Shown here one piece after another: positions 1 through 11,147 of a DNA stretch of 64,000 bases (position 1 is its first letter; each line of letters opens with the position of its first letter). A program made the position numbers and the translations under genes. A model generated the notes under the pieces. It saw only the letters and a list, made by a program, of their open reading frames with translations, made no database searches and had not been told where the DNA came from. The stretch is from positions 333,501-397,500 of the forward strand of contig CANXME010002057.1 in assembly GCA_948144175.1 (NCBI GenBank). Direction: 5' to 3'. The DNA is from Closterium sp. NIES-65 (taxonomy: Eukaryota > Streptophyta > Zygnematophyceae > Desmidiales > Closteriaceae).

Positions 1-1
1 T

Positions 2-126
2 AGGCCCTGGCCCGTCGCCCTACCCTAGGCTCTGGCCCGTTGCCCTCCCTAAGCCCTGGCCCGTCGCCCTACCCTAGGCCCTGGCCCGTTGCCCTACCCT
101 ACGTCCTGGCCCGTCGCCCTAGCCCG
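2..126 (+). repeat. About 25-bp tandem array in the leader of Copia A
   Basis: Five units of about 25 bp built on CCTGGCCCGTCGCCCTACCC, with units differing at one or two bases. The array lies between the presumed primer-binding site (outside the window) and the gag start, the same place where element C carries a different GC-rich array. Confidence 0.8.
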
Positions 127-2122
127 CTCTTCCGCTGCAACTGAGTCCTCTTCCCCCCCGGTTGTTACTCGCCTGTTCGTTCGCTTTAGTTCTCACTATG
201 GCGACTCCGCGAGTTCTTCGTTTCGACGCTGACGGTAGACCCCTTGACTTTTCCGTCTGGCTTCTTCGCGCTCGCCGTCTGTTAGAGAGTCAGGTCCAGG
301 GGGGCGAGACCCTCTGGTCACACGCTATTGGTGACCTCCCCGAGCCCCCCGAGCCTACAGCTTTAGGCCCTGCTCCTGACGACGCTGCTACGGCTCGCTT
401 TGCCCGTCAGCGCGCTGACCGGACGGCTTGGACGTCGCGTGACGCTGCGGCCTGCATCGCACTCAGCAGCCTCCTCCCTGAGTCCGAGGAGGTCCACTTT
501 ACTCAGGTTCGCACCGCTGCTGCGTACCTCACTGCGATTAAGGCCCGCTACTCTACTCCCGCTACTGTCTCTCTTGGCCGTCTTTTCCTCCCGTTCCTGT
601 TTCCTGATCTTGCCTCGTTTGAGCGCTCTGCTGACTTGATCGCTCACCTCCGCTCGCTCGACGCTAGTTACCGCGCTGCTTGCACTGAGGCACAGCTTGC
701 ACTGCTTCCTCCCCCCATGGCGATCACTGTCTATTTCATCGCCACTAGCCTCCCTGACCGCCTTGCCTCCGTTCGTGACGCGCTTCTGCTGAAGCACCCT
801 AGTGAGCTGACTATCGAGGTCCTTGAGTCTGCACTCAAGGACGTCGAGAGCAACCTTCGTTCGGTAGCTGCCGCCTCTGGTACTGTGTCCCCCCCACTCT
901 TCCACGGGTGCACAGTCCCGCAGTTACCCACCTTCACTGCCTCTCTTGCCACTGCCGCTACTGACGCGACTGCGGCTGCTGTTACGACTGCGTCGCGGTC
1001 CCGCGGCAGGGGGGGCAAGAAAGGTGGTTCTGGTGGAGGTGGAGGCGGAGGTAGCGGAGGTAGTGGGGGTGCTGTTGCGACTGGGGGTGGTGGGAGTGCA
1101 GCGTCTGGAGAGACCCCTGGTGCAGCGGCTGGTGACTCCACTGCACCTGCTGGTGGCGGCGACCCCCAAGCTCGTCAGTCGCCTCCTGTACTGCCGGCCC
1201 CGCTAGGTGGAGCAGCGGCGTGGTACCAGGCTCAGCGTCAGCAGCACCTTCAGCAGCAGCAGCAGCCCCTTTCCTCCCAGCAGCCTCAGCAGCAGCAGCG
1301 TCAGCAGCTGGCTCCGGGGTCGGGGCTGCGTCAGCCCCAGCGCGGTGCGGCTTACCCTCCCTGCCCCTACCAGGTTCAGACAGGTCCTCGTCGGGGCCAC
1401 CCTTGTGGCCGCTTTCACCCCTCTGGTCAGTGCTTTGCTCAGCTCACTGACACGGTCCGGTTGACCTACGGGGTTGGCGGTCCTGCTCCTGACTGGCTTC
1501 CTCTGGTTCAGCGCTACGGCTCCGCTGTGTGGGGCATGTCTGCTGAGCAGTTAGTTGATCTGATTAGTGCTCCTCATGCTATGTATGCTGTTGTTGACTC
1601 TAGTGTTTCTGACTCTGTTTACTCTGGTGTTGTTAGCTTAGGTGCTAGTCTTGCTCAGTTGCGTGTTGCTAGTGTAGGTACTTGTGTAGACTCTAGACCA
1701 GCGACTACCTCAGAGGACGCTTCGCTGTCGTTCACACTGGACTCTGGAGCCTCCCACTGCTTCTTCCGGGACAGCACGACACTTACACCACTTCCTGCGC
1801 GTGTTTCTGTAGCGTTGGCTGATCCCACTACGGGACCAGTCACTGCACGTCACACTACCACTTTACCGTGTCCTGCTGCTCCCTCCGGGTCTCTCACTGG
1901 GTTTCACGTCCCCTCGTTCTCCCGGAACTTGGTGGGCGTGCGACCCCTCGTGAGTCAGCACGTGGGTGTGTGGTTTGAGCCTTCTGGAGAGACTGCGGTG
2001 TGTGTTGACGGAGACTCTTACCAGCCTCTTGCTACCTTTACTGCTGAGCCGGGCTCGGGTCTCTACACTCTTCACACTGGCCCGCGTGCGCCGCAGCAGC
2101 AGCCGCAGCAGCAGCAGCAGCC

Positions 2123-2209
<87 letters not shown>

Positions 2210-5200
2210 CCAGCGGCCGCACCAGCAGCCCTACCTACTGCCACTGCCCCCGGTTCCCCCCCCCGTTCGGGTCCCCGCGTCTCACCAGGTTGCTTCGTCC
2301 CCCCAGGTGTCTGTGTCATGTCAGGTTCCTACGTCTATTCCAGTCGCTGCGTCGTGCTCCTGCCGGTCGCTTGCCCACCCCACCATTCTGTGGCACCACC
2401 GGATGGGGCACCCGTCCCTTCCTCGTCTGCGCGCTATGTCTAGTCAGCGTCTTGTCCTAGGCCTCCCACGTGTCTTGCCGTCGCTGCCGCCTTCGCTTGC
2501 GCCGCCGTGTCGTCCCTGCGTCGAGGGTAGGCTGCGCGCCACCCCTCACTCCTCCTCCCTTCGTCCGGCCACCGAGCCTTTTGAGACGCTTCACTTGGAC
2601 GTCTGGGGCCCCGCCCCTCGTCTAGGCCCTGAGCGTGAGCGTTACTTTCTGGTGGTCGTTGACGACTTCTCCCGCTACACCACAGTGTTCCCTCTGGCGA
2701 AGAAGTCTGAGGTGACTTCTACGCTGATCAGGTGGTTGCTCACCACCGAGGACACTCGTGGTCGTCGTGTCAGCTGTCTCCACTCCAACCGTGGGGGTGA
2801 GTTTCGCTCCGGCATTCTCGCTGGATTCTGTCGCGAGCAGGGCATTCGTCAGTCCTGGACGCTTCCAGAGTCCCCACAGCAGAATGGGGTTGCTGAGCGC
2901 CGCATAGGCCTGGTCATGGAGATCGCCCGCACCTCCCTGACTCACGCCTGTGCCCCCCATTTTCTGTGGCCCTACGCGGTCAGGTACGCCGCGCACCAGC
3001 TGAACCTCTGGCCACGTGTCTCTCGACCAGAGGTTTCACCGACCAATCTTTGGACAGGGTCCCGTGGTGTTGCGTCGCGGTTTCGTGTCTGGGGGTGCTT
3101 GGCTCTTGTCCGCGACACCTCCGCGGACAAGCTCTCGCCTCGTGCCGTCCCCTGTGTCTTCCTTGGTTTCCCTGAGGACTCCTCTGACTTCACCTTTTAC
3201 CACCCTCCCTCTCACCGGTTCTTTGACTCCCGTGACGTCCGTTCCGAGGAGTCCACTCTGTACTACGTCAGGTACCCCAGTCGAGGTCTCCTGTTTCCTC
3301 CTCCCCCCCTCTTCTTGACTGCCGCTCCCCCTCCTGCTCCCCCGGTACAGCCTCCCCCCCCTGGCCCAGCCCCGTCAGGTGTGTCCCAGGCTACCCCTCC
3401 TCCTTCGGTAGCCCCTCCGGTACAGCCTCCCTCCCCACAGTCCTCCTCGCAGCGTGCCGCTGGTGCTAGCTCTCGAGAGGTTGGTGATGCGCCTGTTCCA
3501 GTACCGGTTTCTGGTTCTGGGGGTGCTGGAGTTGGAGCTGGTGTTGGAGCTGGAGGTGGAGCTGGAGTAGGCACTGGAGTCTCTGGTTCTGGGGGTGCTG
3601 GAGTTGGAGCTGGAGTTTCTGGCTCTGGAGTTGGAGCTGACCCGGTGGGTGCAGAGGACTCTTGTCGTCCGGGAGCTGGTGCTGGCCGCGCGGACACTGG
3701 GGGTGCTCCCTCTGGGGGTGAGGGTGCGCCTCCTTCGGGTTCTTGTGAGCCTGGGTCTGGAGCTGGTGTTAGTGCTGCCTCTGGGGGTGGTGCGCCTGGT
3801 TCTTCGGGGGTTGACTCTGGAGCTGCCGCTGCTTCGGACACTACTCCGCCCCCCCACCCCTACCCGACTAGGCACCAGGCTCGTGTTCGCCGTGCCCGTG
3901 AGGAGCAGCTAGCGTTGGAGAGAGAGGAGAGGGAGTTACAGCGGCTGGCGGAGCAGCAGCAGCAGCTGGACCCGCAAGAGCAGCAGTCCCAGCAGCAGCC
4001 GCGTCCGCAGCAGCAGCAGCAGTCCGCAGCAGCAGCAGCAGCAGCCACTTCCTCCTCCTGTCTCGGGACTTCGGGCCCTTGGTCTCCCCTCCCCTTCTCC
4101 TCCCTCCTCCGCCTCTCCTCCTGTCTACGGTCCCACGTTTCCTCCGCCTGACTCCTCCCCCGCTGTTTTCTCCAGTTCTCCGCCTTTGTCCTCTCCTCCT
4201 CCGTCTCGTTCTTGGGCTACTCGTCACTCCCCTCGTGCTCGTCCCTCGTCTCCTGTTCCCTTCACTGACCTTCGTACTGCCTTACTTTGTTCTAGTCCAC
4301 CTCGTCCGTCTTGATTTGTGCTTCCGTCTCCTCCTGAGTCGGCCCTCACCGTGTCGCTCCCTGCTCCTGTCACTGACTACTACCGCACGTACCGTCCTGT
4401 TCTCTCTCGTGTTCTCGCCTCTCTTGTTACTCACCCTCGTGCCTCTGTGTCCTCTCTGTCCGCTCTTACTGCCGCAGTTACTGACTTTGCCTCTACCCGT
4501 CGCCTTGACTACGCCACCACGCTTGTGGCTGCTCCTCCTACCAGTCCTCTGGCCGTCGGGGGTGTGTCTGCCCTTGGCTATGACGCCCTAGAGGACAGGC
4601 AGTTTGAGCTAGAGTTCCTGGCGGCCGCTTCCCCTCATCTCTGTGCCATGCTCCTCGCCCCTGATGGTGACCCCGACGCCCTTGACATTCCGACTCCTCG
4701 CACTTACGCTGAGGCAGTGTCAGGGCCTTGGGCCTCTCAGTGGAGAGCTGCCATGGACGCAGAGATGGCCTCCTACAGATCCACAGGCACCTACGTCGAT
4801 GAGGTTCCCCCCCCTGGGGCGAACGTAGTCGACGGCATGTGGATCTACAGGGTGAAGCGGCCACCGGGATCTCCCCCGGTCTTCAAGGCGCGCTACGTGG
4901 CTAGAGGTTTCAGTCAGCGCGAGGGAGTTGACTTCTTTCAGACCTTCGCACCTACCCCGAAGATGACCACTCTTCGGGTGTTACTACACGTAGCAGCACA
5001 GAGAGACTACGAGTTACACTCTCTCGACTTCTCCACTGCTTTCCTTCAGGGAAGCCTACACGAGGAGGTGTGGTTACGTCGTCCCTCGGCCTTCACTGGC
5101 ACTTTCCCTCCTGGGACCCAGTGGAGGCTGAGGCGACCTGTTTACGGTCTTCGCCAGGCCCCTCGTGAGTGGCACGACACTCTGCGTTCTACCCTCTCTG

Positions 5201-6458
5201 ACCTTGGGTTCCAGCCGTCTTCTGCCGACCCGTCGCTGTTCGTTCGTCGTGGCTCCACACCGTTCTTTGTTCTGGTCTACGTCGACGACCTCGTTTTCGC
5301 CACTCCGGACAGGGTTGCTTTGGCAGACGTGAAGTCCGAACTGCAGAAGAGACACACGTGCACTGATCTTGGTGAGCTGCGCCACTACCTTGGCCTGCAG
5401 ATCACCAGGGACAGAGCCGCTCGCACCATTACACTCTCACAGTCACACATGGTGCAGCAAGTCCTTTAGCGGTTCGGGCTTCAGCACTCCACCGTACAGC
5501 GCACACCTCTCGCTGTTGACCACAGACTCACTGGTCCCTTTCCTGACGAGCCGTTTGAGCCTAGTGGTCCCTACGCAGAGCTTGTGGGTTGCCTCATGTA
5601 CCTGATGACTTGTACTCGCCCGGACCTCGCCTTCCCTCTCAGCATCCTTGCGCGCTTTGTTGCGCCAGGGAGACACCGTCCTGTTCACTGGACGGCAGCT
5701 GTGAGGGTGGCGAAGTACCTAGCGACTACATCAGGCGTGGGGCTAGTTCTTGGAGGGCAGCAGTCTGTCGTACTCACTGGTCACTGTGACTCCTCTTACG
5801 CTGACGACGCTGAGACTCACAGGTCTACTCAGGGGTACTGTTTCAGTCTGGGTTCTGGAGCTGTTTCCTGGCGTTCCACGCGCTCCTCTTCTGTCTCGAC
5901 CTCTACAGCTGAGGCTGAGATTTACGATGGTGCCATGGCGGCACAGGAGTTGCGGTGGTTGACCTTCTTGCTCGCCGACCTTGGTGAGCGGCCGAGCTCT
6001 GCACCGACCTTGTTTACTGACAACAAGGCGTCGATCCTCCTCTGTCGTGAGCCGCGACTGGAGAGCAGAGTGAAGCACATTCACGTCAGGTACTTTCTTC
6101 TGCGAGAGTTGCAGAGACGTGGACAGGCTCGCTTCGAGTTCGTGGAGTCCGAGGCCAACACTGCAGACATCTTCACCAAGGCGCTTCCGCCTTGTGACCA
6201 CCAGAGGTGTTGTGTGCAGTTAGGCCTTGTTGACACAGGTTCTAGTCATGTGTAGACTTGAGTTTATTGCCTGCTTCGTCTGTACACTTGCTATATATAC
6301 TTGTGATCTCTTGGACTGGCCTTGTGGCCACTGTTGCTTGTGCTCAGAGTGTGTGGTGACGTTGTGATCCACCCTGAGCTTTGTTTTCTTTTGGACTGGT
6401 CTTGTGACCGTACTCTTTTTGATTTTGCTAGACACCCCTCACTTAGGCTATGGGGGTG

Positions 6459-6560
6459 TGTCAAATGTTGTAGCCTGTAGTGAGGTTTGTCTTAGGGGGT
6501 ACAGAAGTTAGGGTTTGTTATATGTACCCCAACCAACATCAATGGAACATTCATTCCTCA
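6459..6560 (+). repeat. 3' LTR of Copia A (102 bp)
   Basis: Begins TGTCAAATG directly after a purine-rich tract and ends TTCCTCA. It shares with the LTRs of element C the start TGTCA, an internal GGGGGTACA and TAGGGTTT, so the two belong to one Copia lineage with very short LTRs. Confidence 0.75.
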
Positions 6561-6565
6561 TTCTG

Positions 6566-6620
6566 ACATCGGCCTCCACCCACGACTTCATTTCATAACT
6601 TTGCAGTTTCACTCCAATTC
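6566..6620 (+). repeat. Fragment of interspersed hairpin repeat family
   Basis: The stretch CGGCCTCCACCCACGACTTC and what follows is nearly identical to 8863-8905 inside the larger hairpin repeat at 8674-9022. A related form, in the opposite orientation, is found at 17093-17276 and 22541-22724. Confidence 0.55.
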
Positions 6621-6804
6621 TCGTCCAACCACCTCGACCGTTTCCTTGTCGCTAGAAACTACCTTCTAAGCTAATACTCACTTGCACGTTCAACCCAGGC
6701 GCTTGATTTTCCATGAAGGGCAAACTATCACGAGTGCGACTGTAACTAGCGGGCGCTCAACTGAGATCGAAGTGCGTCGGACAAAACGCCAACAAGCGCG
6801 CGAG

Positions 6805-7110
6805 AGACGAAATTGCCAGTGGCGCGCGCTAGGGACAAAATTGCCAATGGCGCCAGTGGCGCACGATTGGGACGAAATCGCCATTGGCGCCAATGGCGCG
6901 CACCAAGGACGAAATCGACACTGGCGCCAGTGGCGCGCGCCAGGGACGAAATCGCCACTGGCGCAATTGCCGCGCGCCAGGGACGAAATCGCCACATGCG
7001 CGCATGTGGCGAAATTACCACATGCGCCAGTGGAAAAATTGCCACCAGCGCTCGAGGGACGAAATGGCCGCTGGAGTGGCAGTTACGAAATTGCTACTGC
7101 AGCGCCTAAA
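6805..7110 (+). repeat. 37-bp minisatellite whose units carry palindromes
   Basis: About seven units, each opening with GGACGAAATCGCC and then a palindromic centre. Two centres are perfect palindromes: 20 bp at 6879-6898 and 24 bp at 6989-7012. The palindrome sequence differs between units (centres GGCGCC or GCGCGC, different arms), but self-complementarity is mostly kept. No gene is evident; open frames across it are a by-product of the repeat. Confidence 0.85.
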
Positions 7111-7366
7111 GTCGTTCGAGTGGGCGTCATTTGTTGCCTACGTGCTGCAAGCCTTTTAAGTTTAAGTTTTTCTTCTGTTATGACCTCTTCGATTATTTTC
7201 CATTAATCTCTATGCTCCTATTGTTACTTGGTGGCAGAAAAATAGGCTCAACACCACGGGTGCGGAAAAACACTTTTAAAGACTCTACTGGTCGCGCGGG
7301 AGAACTACATTTACGACAGGATCAACTCAACACGCACCCAAGGACGTCTCCCAATAAAAAGAAGGG

Positions 7367-7880
7367 ACCAAGGGTCTTCGTGTGGCCTGAGAGCCGTCCC
7401 CTAGGGGAGGAAGGGGACCGAGGGTCCCCGTGTGGCCTGAGAGCCGTCCCCCAGGGGGGGAAGGAGACCGAGGGTCCCCGTGTGGCCTGAGAGCCGTCCC
7501 CCAAGGGGGGAAGAGGACCGAGGGTCCCCGTGTGGCCTGAGAGCCGTCCCCCAGGGGGCGAAGGGGACCGAGGGTCCCCGCGTGGCCTGAGAGCCGTCCC
7601 CTAGGGGGGGAAGGGGACCGAGGGTCCCCGTGTGGCCTGAGAGCCGTCCCCCAGGGGGGGATGGGGACCGAGGGCCCCGTGTGGCCTGAGAGCCGTCCCC
7701 CAGGGGGGCAAGGGGACCGAGGGCCCCGTGTGGCCTGAGAGCCGTCCCCCAGGGGGGGAAGGGGACCGAGGGTCCCTGTGTGGCCTGAGAGCCGTCCCCC
7801 AGGGGAGGGAAGGGGACCGAGGGTCCTAGCGTGGCCTGAGAGCCGTCCCCCAGGGGGGAAGAGACTCGAAGGTCCACACG
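7367..7880 (+). repeat. About 50-bp minisatellite, ten units
   Basis: Ten units of 48-50 bp built around GTGTGGCCTGAGAGCCGTCC followed by a C-run, a G-run and GGGACCGAGGGTCCC. Units differ mainly in the length of the C and G runs and contain short inverted repeats (GGGACC...GGTCCC). Long minus-strand open frames here only reflect the near-multiple-of-three period. Confidence 0.9.
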
Positions 7881-8673
7881 TTGGCCTTACCGTAAAATGG
7901 GCAAAAATCTCGAACAATGTGCTCGCTTGTATGACTGGATCATCCTTGGTTTTTGATGTACCCCATTTACTTTTTAATGTGACCAATAAAGGCTGGTTGG
8001 AGCCCCACTGAAATCTCGGGAAGCAACTGTTCAAGTGCACCTCAAGTTGGTTTTAAAATCTTGACTTGACTCCAGTTGGTGTTCACACACTTTTAAACCA
8101 CATTCCGTGTTCTTCCAAATAAGGGCAATGACAATGGGATAGGTTTTCGCCATCATTCTCATCCCACTTTGTTCGATAACACCCGACAAGGAAGCAAAAG
8201 CACACGTTGAAACGACTTGCATGCTGTCACCTGAATGGGCGTTTGGGAGTAAAAGGCGGCAATTGTGTGACCGTTCCTACCCAACCAACATGACGAATAC
8301 CACACTCACCCGAGTACCACTTCAAACCCTTACATCCACCCACGTTGTAGTTATTCCGGCCGGAACATCAAACGACTGGAAGTGTAGGGTAAAGCAGAGC
8401 ACATGGAAGCTAAATCCCAAGATAAAAGTTGTACCGTACATTGGGCGTGTAGAGTACGGGAACCACCAGTTTCAACCACTATCCTGGTGCACTAACAACC
8501 AGGGACATCCACATCAACAGCACGAGCAACCTTCGCGCACAGCACCTCGGACGCCATCGACATGGAGCCCACGACTCACCAACGCCGCCCCTCCCGGCAT
8601 TTCGTCAATGTCATCAACCGCAACTACACTCACCACGTTTCCAACGCTCCAGCTGCACATGTCTCAGAAGACC
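7881..8673. other. Stretch without recognisable gene
   Basis: Lower-GC sequence between the 50-bp minisatellite and the hairpin repeat. Only short open frames are present, none with recognisable protein features. It could be old transposon sequence or host intergenic DNA. Confidence 0.5.
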
Positions 8674-9022
8674 CAATTGTAATGAAGCCAGTTGCCTTTG
8701 CAAGAACAGAAAGCAGGCTTTCTCAATATGAATTTTTTCGAAAGTGTGTAACACTTTCTAAAAATGTGTATTGTGAAAGCGCAGCTGCCTGTAACGAAGC
8801 AATGCAACGGCGAATTACAATTCGCCGAGTACATAACGAGAGTTGGAGGCCATTCGGCCTCCACCCACGACTTCATTTCAGAACTTTGCAGTTTCACTCC
8901 CCACCCATCCGCCCTAGTTGTACCAATATTTGTATGATCCATAGTTGGACGAGAATGTTGTATTACTGCAATTGTAATGAAGCCAGTTGCCTTCGCAAGA
9001 ACAGAAAGCAAGCTTTCTCAAT
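8674..9022 (+). repeat. Hairpin-rich interspersed repeat with 55-bp direct repeat ends
   Basis: The segment at 8674-8734 (CAATTGTAATGAAGCC onward, ending in an AGAAAGCAGGCTTTCT hairpin) recurs at 8969-9022 with few changes. Between them lie further hairpins: GAAAGTGTGTAACACTTTC, CGGCGAATTACAATTCGCCG and GGAGGCCATTCGGCCTCC. The order of blocks matches the reverse complement of the 184-bp repeats at 17093 and 22541, although the stems differ in sequence. It is non-coding and resembles a MITE or SINE cluster. Confidence 0.6.
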
Positions 9023-9028
9023 AGCACA

Positions 9029-9221
9029 GACTAATGTAGGACTACTCTTGCTAGGAGGAAACCTCGGTCGAGCGAGGTTGGGTGCAGGTTTGGCGATGGA
9101 AATGCCGAAGGCGACGCGAGGAGCCTCAGCAGCGTTGAAATCGGCCGAACGTGCGAACTCCGAAAATCGGGTTGTACGCGAAGCAGTCAACCCCGATAAG
9201 GAATTCGGGAAAAATCGTTAC
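9029..9221 (-). repeat. Partial LTR of a Ty3/gypsy-type element
   Basis: About 190 bp, nearly identical (about 97% by eye) to 34350-34544. On the minus strand it starts TGTAACG directly after a G-rich polypurine tract, as a 3' LTR would. The matching copy at 34275-34544 lies beside a tRNA-Met-type primer-binding site and a gypsy gag. This copy lacks the inner end seen there. Confidence 0.6.
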
Positions 9222-9282
9222 ACCACCCCCCCCCCTCAAGAAAGGCAGTCAATATCCGAAACACGCCGTCGCGCCAGATAAT

Positions 9283-9710
9283 TGTTGGGCTGAAACGCCC
9301 TAGGATCTTTGTAGAGTTAAAGTCTGAGTAGGTGTTGTAATAGCGGAAGCGTTGAATAAAATCCTTGAACCACCTTGCGCTAGTATGTGAGGGCAAAGTA
9401 TGTTGATTAAAGCAAAGAGATACAAGAATATAAATAGATGAGTACAGAGAATATGAAGAGACATTATAACTACTTTTACTGTTGCGGTTCGATACAGTGC
9501 GACTCGGGCAACTGCTCAATGTCGAGTCAGTTGTTTGTCCTTGCTGTCGCGCTGCGTTAGGTCAAAGGTCGCTGACCTTTGACTTTCACGTAACCTCCAG
9601 CGGTTACGTTAACTTCCGAGGGTTGACTCGCGATGCTTCGACTTGAGCTGCTTCGCTTTGTGTCTTAAGTTCTGACACGACAGAGGCGCTTAACTTATTT
9701 GTTCCCAACA
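9283..9710 (-). repeat. 3' LTR of Copia B (428 bp)
   Basis: Ends in TGTTGGG and CCCAACA, an inverted terminal repeat. Same length as the partner at 16344-16771 and about 97% identical by eye. Confidence 0.95.
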
Positions 9711-9819
9711 CTCCCCTTCGCTTCTGGAGTGTCGCTGATGATGACGTGGCTTTGTCCAGTCAGCAGCATGCAATACTCGAACTTCTGTTTTCCAAGTTTC
9801 TTGGTCAAGTAGTCAGCAG

Positions 9820-10910
9820 CAGGGCCCGTGCTAGGATTTGGGGCATCTTGAGCCCTGAGGGCACTTTTCTGGAATCTTAAAAAATGCCCTGATTTGTCAG
9901 GGCAAATTTTCCAAGCCTTCTTGTTTGTTCAGGGCTTGTGCAAAAACTAATCCTGACCTGTCAGGGCAAAAACTATAGTGTTCAGGGTTCAGATTTTAGC
10001 ACAGACAAAGACCAGACTCTGTGATGCAGAGCAGAGCAGAGCAGAGTAGCCGCATCACACATATAGTAGGTGTTTTACTACCCAATTAACCCCTTCGCCA
10101 GCAGCACCGTAGTTTGTGCCGTGTCCTGCGTGCTTGATACACAAATTGCACCTCACAGATGGGAAACCGAAGGAAGTTTGACAAAGCACGAGCCACGGGA
10201 AATCAGTTGACCATTCCCGTTTGTACTTCATAAGCGCCTCCTGGTATTTATCCTCTGCCTCATCGCGCAGTTCCTCCGTCGATGAAGATGCAGCAGGAAC
10301 GGCCGATGGTCCTGGTACAGCTGGCTCTAAGCGGATACGTACGGTGGGTTCTGTAGGACTCTCGCGAGAGAACGACAAGCGCGACTGTTTGTGCTTGGTA
10401 GCTCTTAATTTAGCGGTAGGGGCAGGGCCGATGCGTGTCGCACCAGGTGGCACAACGTTTGTGCTGTTCGTACTAGCACGGGCGGGTGTGACTGTGGGAG
10501 TTCGAGATGAACCAGCTGCAGGTGAGGCCGTTGGTAACGTGGACACCGCTCGAACAGGACGCAAGAAATCTAAGCCGGTAAGACCTCGTGATATTAGCGT
10601 CGCGCCATCGTTCTCGTTGGCCATGACTAGTACGACTGAGCCAGCCGAGCTTCACTTGTGCTACTCAAACAGCAACACTGGAAGAGTGTTGGTTGGGTTG
10701 GATGGAGGAGTGCTCAGAGAGACCCCCAGCTAGTGCATGCATGGCAAACGACGAGTTGCCTTGCCCAACCTGTTCCCCCTAGTCTGATGGGTTTGTCTTG
10801 GCTGGTGCGTTGCGGGGGATCGGAACAGAGCTCTCAAAGATCGTGCGAAGGCGGGAAACACACATGAGGGAAAAAATCACCGGAGACGAAAGTCCCTGGG
10901 GACGAAACCC

Positions 10911-10941
<31 letters not shown>

Positions 10942-11147
10942 AACGCGTCAGGGCTGGCCTTGATATTCATCGTGACGCTACAGGGGGGAACACTACGGCC
11001 ATCCTGAGATTTCAGGGCTTTGCATATAAAAACATCCTGGGACCTCAGGGTGAAAATTGGCACTATTATGAAATGACAGGGTAAATTCAAAAATGCATCC
11101 TGAATTCAGAGTAATCAGGATGTTTTGCCCTGATAACATGGGCCCTG
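9820..11147 (-). mobile_element. hAT-superfamily DNA transposon, non-autonomous
   Basis: A 1,328-bp element inside the 3' part of Copia B. Its ends are short inverted repeats (CAGGGCCCGTG on the left; the right end is CAGGGCCCATG read inward), and the flanking 8 bp are identical (GTCAGCAG at 9812-9819 and 11148-11155). CAGGG termini and an 8-bp duplication are hAT hallmarks. Many CAGGG/CCCTG motifs crowd both subterminal regions, as expected for transposase binding sites. It holds one open frame (10055-10624) but no transposase catalytic domain, so it depended on a partner in trans. A C-run joined to an A-run at about 10911-10942 may be unstable. Confidence 0.9.
10055..10624 (-). CDS. N-terminal zinc-finger fragment of a hAT-type transposase-like protein
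   Basis: A 189-residue open frame starting at an ATG (10624) inside the hAT element. The first 120 residues are rich in Pro, Ser, Thr and Ala and look disordered. From about residue 130 comes a segment with WSTDFPWLVL followed by a CxxC (RCNLC) and histidines, which resembles the N-terminal BED/TTF-type zinc finger of hAT proteins and their domesticated relatives. The frame ends right after the finger; no DDE or dimerisation domain follows. Most likely it is the remnant left by an internal deletion of a longer transposase, though a captured host exon is possible. Confidence 0.5.
   Translation of the reverse strand: MANENDGATLISRGLTGLDFLRPVRAVSTLPTASPAAGSSRTPTVTPARASTNSTNVVPPGATRIGPAPTAKLRATKHKQSRLSFSRESPTEPTVRIRLEPAVPGPSAVPAASSSTEELRDEAEDKYQEALMKYKREWSTDFPWLVLCQTSFGFPSVRCNLCIKHAGHGTNYGAAGEGVNWVVKHLLYV

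Larger units (their letters stand above)
1..6560 (+). mobile_element. Copia (Ty1) LTR retrotransposon A, 5' end outside window
   Basis: A Ty1/Copia element read on the plus strand. Its 5' LTR lies left of the window; what is present starts in the leader. Parts in order: tandem-repeat leader (1-126), gag from an ATG near 198 with a glycine-rich tail, a zinc-motif region near 1360-1446, protease near 1735-2060, a long glutamine tract near 2090-2210, GAG-pre-integrase and integrase about 2390-3280, a low-complexity hinge about 3300-4050, reverse transcriptase about 4720-5470 with the YVDD box near 5280, RNase H about 5580-6250, a short polypurine tract (6450-6458) and a 102-bp 3' LTR. Protease-integrase-RT order is that of Copia. 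The copy is broken, with about three breaks, so it is a fossil. Gag and pol closely resemble element C (25678-33042). Confidence 0.9.

Noticed and set aside
7327-8040. Long minus-strand open frames over the 50-bp minisatellite
   Set aside because: Several frames are open at once because the unit is repetitive and GC-rich; there is no family resemblance and no start context.
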